8,799 nt of DNA from an uncultured Verrucomicrobiota bacterium (GCA_937901395.1 CALCDB010000154.1:1-8799), one strand, 5' to 3'. Shown: positions 1-6,890, numbered from the stretch's first letter. Notes: generated by a model from the letters alone, not told the origin. Made by a program: numbers and translations.

Positions 1-649
1 GCTTCGGCGGCGAGTCCATCTTGCGGAGCGCGCCGTCGATGCGGTAGCGGATGCGAAACTCCTTCTCCATCGGCTCGATGTGGATATCGGACGCCTTCAT
101 CTTGATGGCCGTCGTGATGATCATGTTGGCCAGCTTGATCACGGCGCCATCATCGCCCCCCGCGTCATCACCAGCATCGAACTCATCGCGCGTCGACACC
201 GAAGCATCCCCGTCGGCGGGATAGAGTTTCGCCATCGCTGTCTTCACTTCGGCCAACGGACACAGCACCGCCTGCACATCCTTACCGACCAGCACGTAAC
301 GCAGCGAGTCGATGGCGTCATAGCCCATGGGATCCGACAGCGCGACGGTGACAGAATCTTCGTTCGCCACGACCGGCACGACACCGTACTTGTGGGCCAT
401 CTCCGAATTGACCACCTGCGTGACATCGGGATTGATGGCTTCCGCGTCGATATGGCAGTACTTGAGGCCGAACTGGTCGGCAATCGTGCCGAGAACTTCG
501 TCTTCACCCACCGATCCCCCGGCAACAAGCACGTCAAGCGTCGTCTCGTTCTCGGCTTTCATCGAGCTCGCAGCGGCTTCGATCTGCTCTTGTGTCAGAT
601 AACCGCATTCCGACATCAACTGCAATACATATTCATCATTGCTAGTCAT
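1..649 (-). CDS. GspE/PilB-family secretion or pilus assembly ATPase, N-terminal part (runs off the window)
   Basis: This is the first 216 residues of a hexameric ATPase of the type II secretion / type IV pilus family (GspE, PilB), which powers pilin or pseudopilin assembly from the cytoplasmic face of the inner membrane. Residues about 40-145 fit the MshEN/GspE N-terminal domain (DQFGLKY near 58-64, VALSDPMGYDAIDSL near 102-116). A variable acidic linker (about 145-168) follows, then the start of the core: VIKLANMII (170-178) and KASDIHIEP (185-193), the family's very characteristic entry motif. The Walker A and B motifs lie beyond the window edge. The ATG at 649-647 is preceded by GGAG at 663-660 (10-base spacer) and comes 2 bases after the def stop codon, so it is probably co-transcribed with and translationally coupled to def. 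GC content looks higher than in the sugar genes. GspE and PilB cannot be told apart from this fragment. Family assignment is secure. Confidence 0.9.
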   Translation of the reverse strand, partial: MTSNDEYVLQLMSECGYLTQEQIEAAASSMKAENETTLDVLVAGGSVGEDEVLGTIADQFGLKYCHIDAEAINPDVTQVVNSEMAHKYGVVPVVANEDSVTVALSDPMGYDAIDSLRYVLVGKDVQAVLCPLAEVKTAMAKLYPADGDASVSTRDEFDAGDDAGGDDGAVIKLANMIITTAIKMKASDIHIEPMEKEFRIRYRIDGALRKMDSPPK

Positions 650-651
650 CG

Positions 652-1197
652 CTACCGCACTCCACCATTACGTTTCGCCAGTCGTTTGAGCTTGACGGAA
701 TACGACAACCTCTCAACCGCTGACATGTGATCAATATACAAAACGCCATTAAGATGATCCACCTCATGTTGAATCGCGCGAGACAAAAAGCCGCGCGCGG
801 TAATCACCTGCAAAGCGCCATCCTCATCCATATACTGACAGGTAACCTGCGCCGCTCTCGTAATCGAGCCCCCAACCTCCGGGAAACTCAAGCACCCCTC
901 CTTATCATGTTGCCTGCCCTCTTGCGCTACAATCACCGGATTGAACATCTTGAGCGGCATCGCAATAGGAGCATTGAACGCCTCGTCTTCCGAATTATCG
1001 CAACCTTCGGGAATATCAATTACACACACGCTCTCAAGTCGCCCAACCTGTTCGGCCGCGAGCCCTACCCCCTTCATGGCGTGCATCGTATCGATCATAT
1101 CATCCGCAAGACGACGCAACTTATCATCGACCACTGCAACGGGCGATGCTTTCTCGCGAAGTATCTTCTCGCCATACCTAAACACCCGTAGAGCCAA
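652..1197 (-). CDS. def: Peptide deformylase
   Basis: Removes the formyl group from the initiator methionine of new proteins; a cytoplasmic metalloenzyme, usually Fe2+. All three family motifs are intact: G43-VGLAAEQ (GxGLAAxQ), E100-GCLS (metal-binding Cys102) and H144-EVDH (two metal-binding His and the catalytic Glu145). The reading frame extends to a TTG at 1227, but I prefer the TTG at 1197-1195. It gives 181 residues starting MALRVFRYGE, the usual family beginning, and has GAGGAG at 1212-1207 with a 9-base spacer. No ATG is available before the essential first motif. With this start, def overlaps the end of dut by 20 bases, suggesting coupled translation. It ends 2 bases before the GspE/PilB gene. 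The usual partner fmt is not adjacent here. Confidence 0.95.
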   Translation of the reverse strand: MALRVFRYGEKILREKASPVAVVDDKLRRLADDMIDTMHAMKGVGLAAEQVGRLESVCVIDIPEGCDNSEDEAFNAPIAMPLKMFNPVIVAQEGRQHDKEGCLSFPEVGGSITRAAQVTCQYMDEDGALQVITARGFLSRAIQHEVDHLNGVLYIDHMSAVERLSYSVKLKRLAKRNGGVR

Positions 1198-1606
1198 AGC
1201 CACCCTCTCCTCTATCAGTGCGGTCAATGAATTCGGTCTCGACGACTTGCGGTTGCGTTACCGGCGCAATCACCATCTGCGCTATCTTATCGCCTTTTTT
1301 CACCTTGAACTCCTCTTGCCCAAGGTTGACGAGAATTACGCCGACCTCCCCGCGATATCCGGAATCAATCGTGCCAGGAGTATTCAATACGGTAATCCCG
1401 AACTTCAAGGCGAGCCCCGATCTTGGGCGAACCTGCGCCTCGTACATCGGAGGCAATAGCACGACCAACCCCGTATGCACAAGCGCCCTCTCGCCAGGCG
1501 AGAGAGAAATATCCTCAATGCTTCTTATATCCATACCCGCGTCGCTCGGATGGGCATACGCGGGTAGGACTGCATCAGGATGGATGCGCTTGAACTGAAG
1601 AACCAT
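1178..1606 (-). CDS. dut: dUTP diphosphatase (dUTPase, trimeric type)
   Basis: Hydrolyses dUTP to dUMP and pyrophosphate, keeping uracil out of DNA and supplying dUMP for thymidylate synthesis; a cytoplasmic homotrimer. The 142-residue length is typical. All five trimeric dUTPase motifs are present in order: SDAGMDI (21-27), RPRSGLA (60-66), GTIDSGYRGEV (78-88, with the catalytic Asp81 and substrate-stacking Tyr84), GDKIAQMVI (105-113) and the glycine-rich C-terminal arm RGEGGFGSTG (132-141) that closes over the nucleotide. The ATG lies 5 bases after the stop codon of the PpiD-like gene, and its ribosome site (AGTAAGGA region) overlaps that stop codon, so translation is probably coupled. Its own 3' end carries the def ribosome site and start. 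Confidence 0.97.
   Translation of the reverse strand: MVLQFKRIHPDAVLPAYAHPSDAGMDIRSIEDISLSPGERALVHTGLVVLLPPMYEAQVRPRSGLALKFGITVLNTPGTIDSGYRGEVGVILVNLGQEEFKVKKGDKIAQMVIAPVTQPQVVETEFIDRTDRGEGGFGSTGV
1207..1212 (-). promoter_or_regulatory. Shine-Dalgarno site that decides the def start
   Basis: GAGGAG on the minus strand, lying inside the final codons of dut, 9 bases before the TTG at 1197-1195. The GTG four codons after the TTG at 1227-1225 is too close to the site (3 bases), and that upstream TTG has no convincing site of its own. This supports initiation at the in-gene TTG. Confidence 0.5.
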
Positions 1607-1611
1607 TTTCC

Positions 1612-3282
1612 TTACTCTTCCGAATCAGTCGTTTCGGTGGACGTCGTAGCCGAGAAAATTCCAGTCTTGTAACCCATGTGTTCAAGATCCCACTTCATCC
1701 ACTCATCTGGGAGCTGACGAAGTTGAACACCGGCCAACTCATCACGGACCTGCGAACGGCGAACCATCGCCTCGCCCGCATTGGCAGGGATACGATCCTC
1801 GCAGACGACCAATATCGCATGACCTGTCGATAAAAGCGTGAAATCGGAAACCTCCCCCTTGCTCAACCCCATCGCCGCCTTGGCGACTTGATAGGAATTT
1901 TCGAATGTCGCGTTGCCATCACGCACGTTCGCAACAGAAAATTCGATGTTGGTAGAAACGTTCTTCGAAGCGAGCACTTCGTTCGCACCCTTCGCTGCAA
2001 TCGCCTCGACTTTCGCCTTGAACGCATCGGCCTTGGCGTCTCTAAGCACGCGCGGCTTGATGGCGAGTTTTGCCTCGTCGAATGTCGGCAGGTGCTTCGC
2101 GCTTATATCGGCGCGTTCTATCAGCCACACGGCATTGGCGGAAGAGACCACGCCATAACGCATATTGTCGCTGGAAGGATCCAACTGCGAAACCGCCGCC
2201 GTGAAATCACGCGCTCCCGGAAGGATGTTGGAGGCATATTTCATAAAGCCCTCAACATAACCACCGTCAACGGTAAACCAATCGCTCGTCATGACCTTGA
2301 GGCCATCTTCCTTCGCGATTTCATCAAGACGGGACGCCCCCTCCTTCGCGACGATACCATATACGCGATAGGTCAGGTTGGTCTCGTAATAATACACCGC
2401 TGCTCCCTTGCGCAATTCCTTATCGATCTCGCCCTTGACCTCATCGAACTTCTTCACCACTTCCACGCCATTGGTATCGGTAGATGTATACTTGTCGATC
2501 GTCGCATCATAATAATCGCGCATCTCATCTTCGGTAACCGACATCTTGTCCAGTATGTTCGTATTGCCGGCATCATACTTCACGTAGCGAATCTTGATGC
2601 GCTCCGGCAATGCGATGGAATTGGTGTTTGCGTCGTACCATTTGCGAATCGCCGCGTCATCAACGGCAACCGCATCTGCATCGGCCTTCTCCTGATCGAA
2701 CTTTGCCACTCTTACCTTGAAGGTGTCGGTGTTATCGGCAAGCGCGCTATCAAGTTCCACCGGGGCCACCCAGCACGAACTCGTGATAAGCGACTTCGCC
2801 AGATGATCCAAAGTAATGGCGCGCCTGAGATACGCCTCGAATCTCTCGCACGAACCGATGCCCATCATTTGAATCCACTGCTGATAGCGCGAAGAGCTGA
2901 AGCCCCCATTTACCTGAAACATCTGATTGCCGCGAATGATGGCCTTAAGTTCGTCATCGGGAACCACAATGCCATTGTTTTCGGCTACCTTCAAGGCAGC
3001 ATATCTACGCCACGCTTCGAGATGCACGTCTTCGTTGCTGCGCGTATAGTCCTGCTGACGACCCAAGCCGCGCACATCCTCGGCAATCGCCTGAAACAGC
3101 TTCAAGTCCACAACCTCGCCTGCGAGCGTGCCCGCAGTATCGGCTCCGTCTTCTTGTTGGTTCTCGTCCTTGCCAAAATCAGCAATCAGAAAATCAAAGG
3201 CAAAGAACAGCGAAATCGCAATCGCGAACGCACCCCAAAGCCACTTGTTACGAATGAGTTTATTGAATTGATGAATTACCAT
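1612..3282 (-). CDS. Membrane-anchored PpiD/SurA-like periplasmic chaperone without a recognisable parvulin domain
   Basis: A 556-residue protein with PpiD architecture. A short basic cytoplasmic N-terminus (K8, R11, K13) leads into one transmembrane helix (about 14-35, starting WLWGAFAIAI), and the rest should face the periplasm. Residues about 60-175 look like the SurA/PpiD N-terminal chaperone domain: VPDDELKAII, then FQVNGGFSSSRYQQW (122-136) and RFEAYLRRAITLDHL (147-161). Residues 205-235 and 248-262 hold the PpiD-like 'yYdanp..LPErikirYVkyd' and 'vteDEmRdYYdatidkY' segments. The C-terminal region keeps PpiD-like features such as SRLDEIAKEDGLKV (317-330) and VVSSANAVWLIER (378-390). I cannot find the HIL/GGDLGW-type motifs of an active parvulin, so a folding or holdase role without isomerase activity is inferred. 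The tail ends TTDSEE. It starts 6 bases after the FecR-like gene, which ends in a similar acidic tail. E. coli PpiD is about 620 residues. Confidence 0.78.
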   Translation of the reverse strand: MVIHQFNKLIRNKWLWGAFAIAISLFFAFDFLIADFGKDENQQEDGADTAGTLAGEVVDLKLFQAIAEDVRGLGRQQDYTRSNEDVHLEAWRRYAALKVAENNGIVVPDDELKAIIRGNQMFQVNGGFSSSRYQQWIQMMGIGSCERFEAYLRRAITLDHLAKSLITSSCWVAPVELDSALADNTDTFKVRVAKFDQEKADADAVAVDDAAIRKWYDANTNSIALPERIKIRYVKYDAGNTNILDKMSVTEDEMRDYYDATIDKYTSTDTNGVEVVKKFDEVKGEIDKELRKGAAVYYYETNLTYRVYGIVAKEGASRLDEIAKEDGLKVMTSDWFTVDGGYVEGFMKYASNILPGARDFTAAVSQLDPSSDNMRYGVVSSANAVWLIERADISAKHLPTFDEAKLAIKPRVLRDAKADAFKAKVEAIAAKGANEVLASKNVSTNIEFSVANVRDGNATFENSYQVAKAAMGLSKGEVSDFTLLSTGHAILVVCEDRIPANAGEAMVRRSQVRDELAGVQLRQLPDEWMKWDLEHMGYKTGIFSATTSTETTDSEE

Positions 3283-3288
3283 TTTATC

Positions 3289-4332
3289 TTACTCTTCTTC
3301 CGAATCGGAAACTTCTTCCTCTTCGGAGCTTTCATTTGTATTATCGTTATCCTGTGTTTCCTCGGATGATGTCTCGTCAACATCCGTCGCCGCGACGGTC
3401 TCCGTCGCCTCGGCGGCCTGTTCAACGAGCTGATCCCCGTCCGTCGTTTTCTCCTTAACTACCAGTTCGCCGGAATTTACTTCGGCGCGACCTTCGCAGA
3501 AGCTGCATTCGCTCTTGCATTCGCCGGCGGAATTGAACGCCATCGTATGAACGCTCATACGCTCGCCTATCGCCGGAACCGCGCGATTAATCACCACGCG
3601 CGTCGAAGGTGAAAGATGCCAATCGAGGCAGGATTTCACCGTCGAAAGTTTCTGATTTCCGTCATCGTCAATCCCCTGCTCGAAACGGATGCCCTGATCG
3701 AGCTTCACAATGTAGTTTCCGCTCTTGCCATACAGGAACGTCGAAAGATAATCATGGCTCGTACGAATCACGATCTCGTTGGCCGCATGCATCGCCGGAA
3801 TGTTGAAATGCTTTCCTTCGATGCCAAGCGAACCCGTTACGCAACGTATCGTCGCCTTGTCAAGATCGGCATTATTGTCGTACTCGACATTGAACTCGCC
3901 TGCGGGATTCTTTATCAGGAAGCCTGGCGCAGTCACGAAGAACGCACCTTCCGGCATGTTGTCGTTCAACTTGAACGATAGCTTGCCATAATTGAGCACG
4001 ACAGTACGCGACGCGCATCCAATTACCTGAGAGCGCGTGCCGAATTGAGTATCGCCACTGAGCGTAACCGAGGAACCCTTGCCAAAGGCAATCACCATGC
4101 GACTGCCAGTCTTCGTTCGGAAGGAACTGCCCAATGGATAGAACTTGCCCTCTTCGATTGGTGACCATTCACCATTCGGCTTCATTACTTCCGCTTCCCC
4201 CTCGACTACTCGGCAGAGCGGCAAGGTGGTAAAGAGTGCCTGTTGTGGCTTTTGCATAACGGCCGCATCTTCCTCGGAAAACGCAGGCATCGTTGAAAGC
4301 GCAGCGGCCAATATAATAGCGATTCTTTTCAT
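3289..4332 (-). CDS. Secreted FecR-domain protein with Cys cluster and acidic C-terminal tail
   Basis: A 347-residue protein of unknown function. A Sec signal peptide is clear: MKR, hydrophobic stretch 4-14, probable cleavage after AFS (19). Residues about 42-170 resemble a FecR domain: VEGEAEVMKPNGEWSPI, an EGKFYPLGSSFRTKTGSRMVI-like core (61-81), GSSVTLSGDTQFG (86-98) and FFVTAPGFLIKNPAGEFNVE (131-150). In classical FecR this type of fold senses a signal at the outer membrane, but no sigma factor, anti-sigma helix or TonB receptor lies nearby, so it is not a canonical FecR. Residues 270-281 hold a C-x3-C-x2-C cluster (C272, C276, C279). The last 50 or so residues are low-complexity and very acidic, ending in SDSEEE. 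The start has a strong AGGAG (4341-4337). It follows galK by 24 bases and precedes the PpiD-like gene by 6, suggesting the two exported proteins are made together. A link with PpiD is inference from position. Confidence 0.75.
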   Translation of the reverse strand: MKRIAIILAAALSTMPAFSEEDAAVMQKPQQALFTTLPLCRVVEGEAEVMKPNGEWSPIEEGKFYPLGSSFRTKTGSRMVIAFGKGSSVTLSGDTQFGTRSQVIGCASRTVVLNYGKLSFKLNDNMPEGAFFVTAPGFLIKNPAGEFNVEYDNNADLDKATIRCVTGSLGIEGKHFNIPAMHAANEIVIRTSHDYLSTFLYGKSGNYIVKLDQGIRFEQGIDDDGNQKLSTVKSCLDWHLSPSTRVVINRAVPAIGERMSVHTMAFNSAGECKSECSFCEGRAEVNSGELVVKEKTTDGDQLVEQAAEATETVAATDVDETSSEETQDNDNTNESSEEEEVSDSEEE

Positions 4333-4336
4333 ATTT

Positions 4337-4341
4337 CTCCT
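4337..4341 (-). promoter_or_regulatory. Strong Shine-Dalgarno site of the FecR-like gene
   Basis: AGGAG with a short 4-base spacer before the ATG at 4332-4330. It lies in the 24-base gap after galK. I could not find a convincing -35/-10 pair in or just before this gap, so the gene is probably read from upstream. Confidence 0.6.
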
Positions 4342-4352
4342 AACTTATGAAA

Positions 4353-4370
4353 CGCATCAAACGAGATGCG
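4353..4370 (-). other. Small inverted repeat over the galK stop codon
   Basis: A 6-base inverted repeat (CGCATC / GATGCG) with a 6-base loop surrounds the galK TGA. On the minus strand it is followed by only TTTC, so it is too small and lacks the U-tract of an intrinsic terminator. It might slightly affect messenger stability or may be chance. Confidence 0.25.
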
Positions 4371-5532
4371 CTCCGTCAGATGGTTTAATTAGACTGCAAA
4401 CTGGTTCATCACCAAACTTCGCCTTGTATTCCTTGGTGATTTGCGCGGCGATCTTATCCGCCGCAGTTGGATCGACCAACAAGCAGCAGCTGCCGCCGAA
4501 ACCTCCACCGGACAATCTCGCCCCGTATACTTCGGGTATTGCTTTCGCTGCGTCCACGATGGCGTCAAGTTCCTCGCATGAATTCTCAAACCAATTGCGA
4601 CTGGATTCATGCGAATCGTACATAAGCGCCCCGAAGCCAGTCAAATCGCCCTTCGACAACAATTCGGCACCCTGCAATACGCGCTCGTCTTCACCAATTG
4701 GATGCACCGCGCGCTTCGCGGTCGTCTCCGAAAGTCCGCCACGATAAAGCACCCACTCCGCCATCGTCACATCGCGCAAATGAGTAACGTTGCCCTTTTT
4801 GAGAACACCCGCGAAATACTTCGCTGCATCTTCGCATGCTTGACGACGGCTTGCGTATGCTCCATCGACAAGCGCATGCTTCGCATTCGACTTCACCATC
4901 ATGAACGCAACCTTCGGCCCCATATCCACCGTCTCGAACTTACAATAACGGAAGTCGCTCTTCACCAGCGCGCCCGCCTTGCCGTAAAGCGATGATGCCT
5001 GATCGAGAAGCCCGCATGGACAACCCGCGAAAGTATGCTCCGCCTTTTGACCAATCTTGGCGATGGCGGTCTTGTCCTTCTCGATGCCGTAAAGCTTCAT
5101 AAGCGCCAACAGCGTGCACATCTCCAATGCCGCCGAAGAAGAAAGCCCCGCACCCAATGGAATATTGCCGAGGAACATCGCCTTCCACCCATGCTTGGCA
5201 TTCGCCGGGCACCCATCAAACAACCAATTGAAGGAGCCGGTAACGTAGTTCTGCCATGTCATTTCCTTCGCCGGCTTCACATCGTTTATCGAGAACTTGG
5301 CCGTCTCCATGAAATCACCGGCCGTCAGTTCGCAACTGTCGTCGGCGGTAGGAGCGACGGCGAAGAACGTTCCCTTGTCAATCGCAGCCGAAAAAACGTA
5401 TCCCTCGTTGTAATCCGTATGATTGCCGAGAACTTCGATTCTCCCAGGCGCATACGATACCACTGTCGGCTTTATGCCGTAAAGTTTCTCGAACTTGGCA
5501 ACCAACTCATCATAGACTTCTTTGTTTTGCAT
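4357..5532 (-). CDS. galK: Galactokinase (GHMP kinase family)
   Basis: Phosphorylates alpha-D-galactose with ATP to galactose 1-phosphate, the first committed step of the Leloir pathway, in the cytoplasm. The 391-residue length is normal. Family motifs are intact in order: the galactokinase signature APGRIEVLGNHTDYNEG (28-44, with Arg31, His38 and Asp40), the GHMP ATP-binding loop PLGAGLSSSAALE (125-137), CGLLDQ (173-178, catalytic-base Asp177) and the C-terminal glycine motif RLSGGGFGGSC (339-349). One departure from the E. coli/human type is Asn37 where the sugar-contacting Glu of 'GEHTDYN' stands; 'GNHTD' forms are, to my knowledge, found in several bacterial galactokinases, so activity is still expected. 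The ATG has an ideal AAGGAG (5544-5539, 6-base spacer). It follows the FHS permease by 27 bases, a clear transporter-kinase pair. galT and galE are not in the window. Confidence 0.95.
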   Translation of the reverse strand: MQNKEVYDELVAKFEKLYGIKPTVVSYAPGRIEVLGNHTDYNEGYVFSAAIDKGTFFAVAPTADDSCELTAGDFMETAKFSINDVKPAKEMTWQNYVTGSFNWLFDGCPANAKHGWKAMFLGNIPLGAGLSSSAALEMCTLLALMKLYGIEKDKTAIAKIGQKAEHTFAGCPCGLLDQASSLYGKAGALVKSDFRYCKFETVDMGPKVAFMMVKSNAKHALVDGAYASRRQACEDAAKYFAGVLKKGNVTHLRDVTMAEWVLYRGGLSETTAKRAVHPIGEDERVLQGAELLSKGDLTGFGALMYDSHESSRNWFENSCEELDAIVDAAKAIPEVYGARLSGGGFGGSCCLLVDPTAADKIAAQITKEYKAKFGDEPVCSLIKPSDGAHLV

Positions 5533-5538
5533 GATAGT

Positions 5539-5544
5539 CTCCTT
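5539..5544 (-). promoter_or_regulatory. Consensus Shine-Dalgarno site of galK
   Basis: AAGGAG, 6 bases before the ATG at 5532-5530, in the 27-base gap after the permease gene. It fixes the galK start and suggests efficient translation. No promoter is visible in this gap. Confidence 0.7.
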
Positions 5545-5559
5545 AATAATAATTGAAAA

Positions 5560-6858
5560 TTAGTCAACCTTGATATCCGTATTCACGTTCTTCGTGAAGC
5601 ACGCTGCATAAATGAACAAATACGCGAGACACAATGCCGGGACGATAAATGAGATTGTGAAATTCACCTTATCGCAGATATAGCTCTGAACAAGAGGAAG
5701 TATTCCACCGCCAACTACCATCGTCATAAAAAGCCCGGAGGCCTGCTCAGTATACTTGCCAAGCCCTTCGGTCGAAAGATTGAAGATGACGCTCCACATG
5801 ACCGACGTGCAAAAACCTATCGCTACGAAGCAAAACGCACCAACTGGAATGTTGATTGATTCCCCACCAATCTTCACTGGCATCGTGATACCAGAGGCGA
5901 TGAGCGCAACCCCGGCGATTACCAACAGGAGACCAAGCCCCGCCGTGCTAAGCAACATCGCCCGCGGAGATACCTTACCTCCGAAAATGGCGCCCAGAAG
6001 ACGTCCGCAAAGCATCGTGATAAACACCGCACCGGCCAATGTTCCCGCCACTTTAGCCGCAGTATCGCCAGAGCAGGAAAGCATTCCCTTCACTTGAAGC
6101 ATCGCAGCAGGAATCCCCGCCTCGACCCCCATATAGAGAAAGATGCCTATCACGCCCAGAAGACAATGACGGAAAGCAAGCGCGCTACGCTCGTAAACGA
6201 CACCTTTCGCACGCTCGACAGGATTCATAAGCGGCAAGAACGAAATCACGACCGTGGCGGCGATGAAGATAAGCGCCGCCGCCAAGAGCACTCCCGTCAC
6301 CTCGCTGAACTTGGTGTCTTTCGTTACTTCGCCAACGATTGAACCAAGCACGATCGGTGCCGCGCCCTGGAATATCCCCTGAAACGCGCCGCCAGCCAAA
6401 TTAAGTTGATTGCCCTTATTGCCGCCTCCAACGATCTGGTTGAGCATAGGGCAAATAACGCCATTCAACAAGCAATTCGAAGCACCAGAGATGAACGCAC
6501 CAACGAGATAGATTATCCACGCGGAAGGAACCCCGCCGATGACACCCAAATCAACGTATCCGGAAGCCATTTGCACCAAAATGCCAAGCGCCCCCGACCC
6601 AGTGGCCAAAAGCGCCGTCATCTTGTAACCAAACTTCTGAAGAATCATTCCCAACGGATATCCCATAAAGAGATAAGCCGCGAAATTCATCATATTACCC
6701 ATCATGCCCAGCGTCGTCGACCCCGCGATGCCTGGCGCGCCTTCCCAAATCCTACCCGCAGGAGCCGCCAAATACGTCACAAACCCACACATCGCATACA
6801 ATGCGAACATCGTGGCAATTGCGATAAACTTTCCACTCTTACTCTGCTTGTTTTCCAT
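5560..6858 (-). CDS. MFS sugar permease of the FHS (FucP/GluP-like) family, probable galactose/glucose importer
   Basis: A 432-residue inner-membrane protein with about 12 predicted transmembrane helices, probably a sugar:proton symporter. FHS-family hallmarks are visible: YLFMGYPLGMILQKFGYK (62-79, helix 2 and the loop 2-3 motif), NQLNLAGGAFQGIFQGAAPI (150-169, the 'LNLaq' motif of helix 5), YMGVEAGIP (242-250, the helix 7 'Y-x-G-x-E' motif), and EGLGKYTEQASGLF followed by GGGILPLVQSYICDK (364-397, helices 10-11). The C-terminus is a short hydrophilic tail. Galactose or glucose is the likely substrate because galK follows 27 bases downstream and galM lies upstream, but fucose or another hexose cannot be excluded from sequence. 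It has its own promoter (TTGACT/TATACT) and an AGGAG (6871-6867, 8-base spacer), so it should be the first gene of its transcript. Confidence 0.85.
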   Translation of the reverse strand: MENKQSKSGKFIAIATMFALYAMCGFVTYLAAPAGRIWEGAPGIAGSTTLGMMGNMMNFAAYLFMGYPLGMILQKFGYKMTALLATGSGALGILVQMASGYVDLGVIGGVPSAWIIYLVGAFISGASNCLLNGVICPMLNQIVGGGNKGNQLNLAGGAFQGIFQGAAPIVLGSIVGEVTKDTKFSEVTGVLLAAALIFIAATVVISFLPLMNPVERAKGVVYERSALAFRHCLLGVIGIFLYMGVEAGIPAAMLQVKGMLSCSGDTAAKVAGTLAGAVFITMLCGRLLGAIFGGKVSPRAMLLSTAGLGLLLVIAGVALIASGITMPVKIGGESINIPVGAFCFVAIGFCTSVMWSVIFNLSTEGLGKYTEQASGLFMTMVVGGGILPLVQSYICDKVNFTISFIVPALCLAYLFIYAACFTKNVNTDIKVD

Positions 6859-6866
6859 AACAGTCG

Positions 6867-6871
6867 CTCCT
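6867..6871 (-). promoter_or_regulatory. Shine-Dalgarno site of the FHS permease gene
   Basis: AGGAG, 8 bases before the ATG at 6858-6856. It lies about 13 bases into the leader predicted from the adjacent promoter, giving a short untranslated leader of about 26 bases. Confidence 0.65.
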
Positions 6872-6890
6872 ATTTGATATTTATTGCTGT

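Noticed and set aside
80..730. Plus-strand open frame opposite the GspE/PilB gene
   Set aside because: The minus strand encodes an unmistakable GspE/PilB N-terminal region over almost the whole length; the plus frame is His/Arg-rich without domain signals.
1888..3369. Plus-strand open frame of 493 codons opposite the PpiD-like gene
   Set aside because: It lies antisense to a protein with clear transmembrane, chaperone-domain and operon logic; its translation is rich in His, Arg and Ile with no recognisable domain, and no promoter or ribosome site was seen. It is a codon-bias shadow.
3289..4332. Classical FecR iron-signalling anti-sigma regulator
   Set aside because: It has a cleavable signal peptide rather than a cytoplasmic anti-sigma domain plus membrane helix, and there is no FecI-type sigma factor or TonB receptor gene nearby.
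4353..4370. Terminator between galK and the FecR-like gene
   Set aside because: The stem has only 6 base pairs and is followed by TTTC rather than a U-tract, and it overlaps the galK stop codon.
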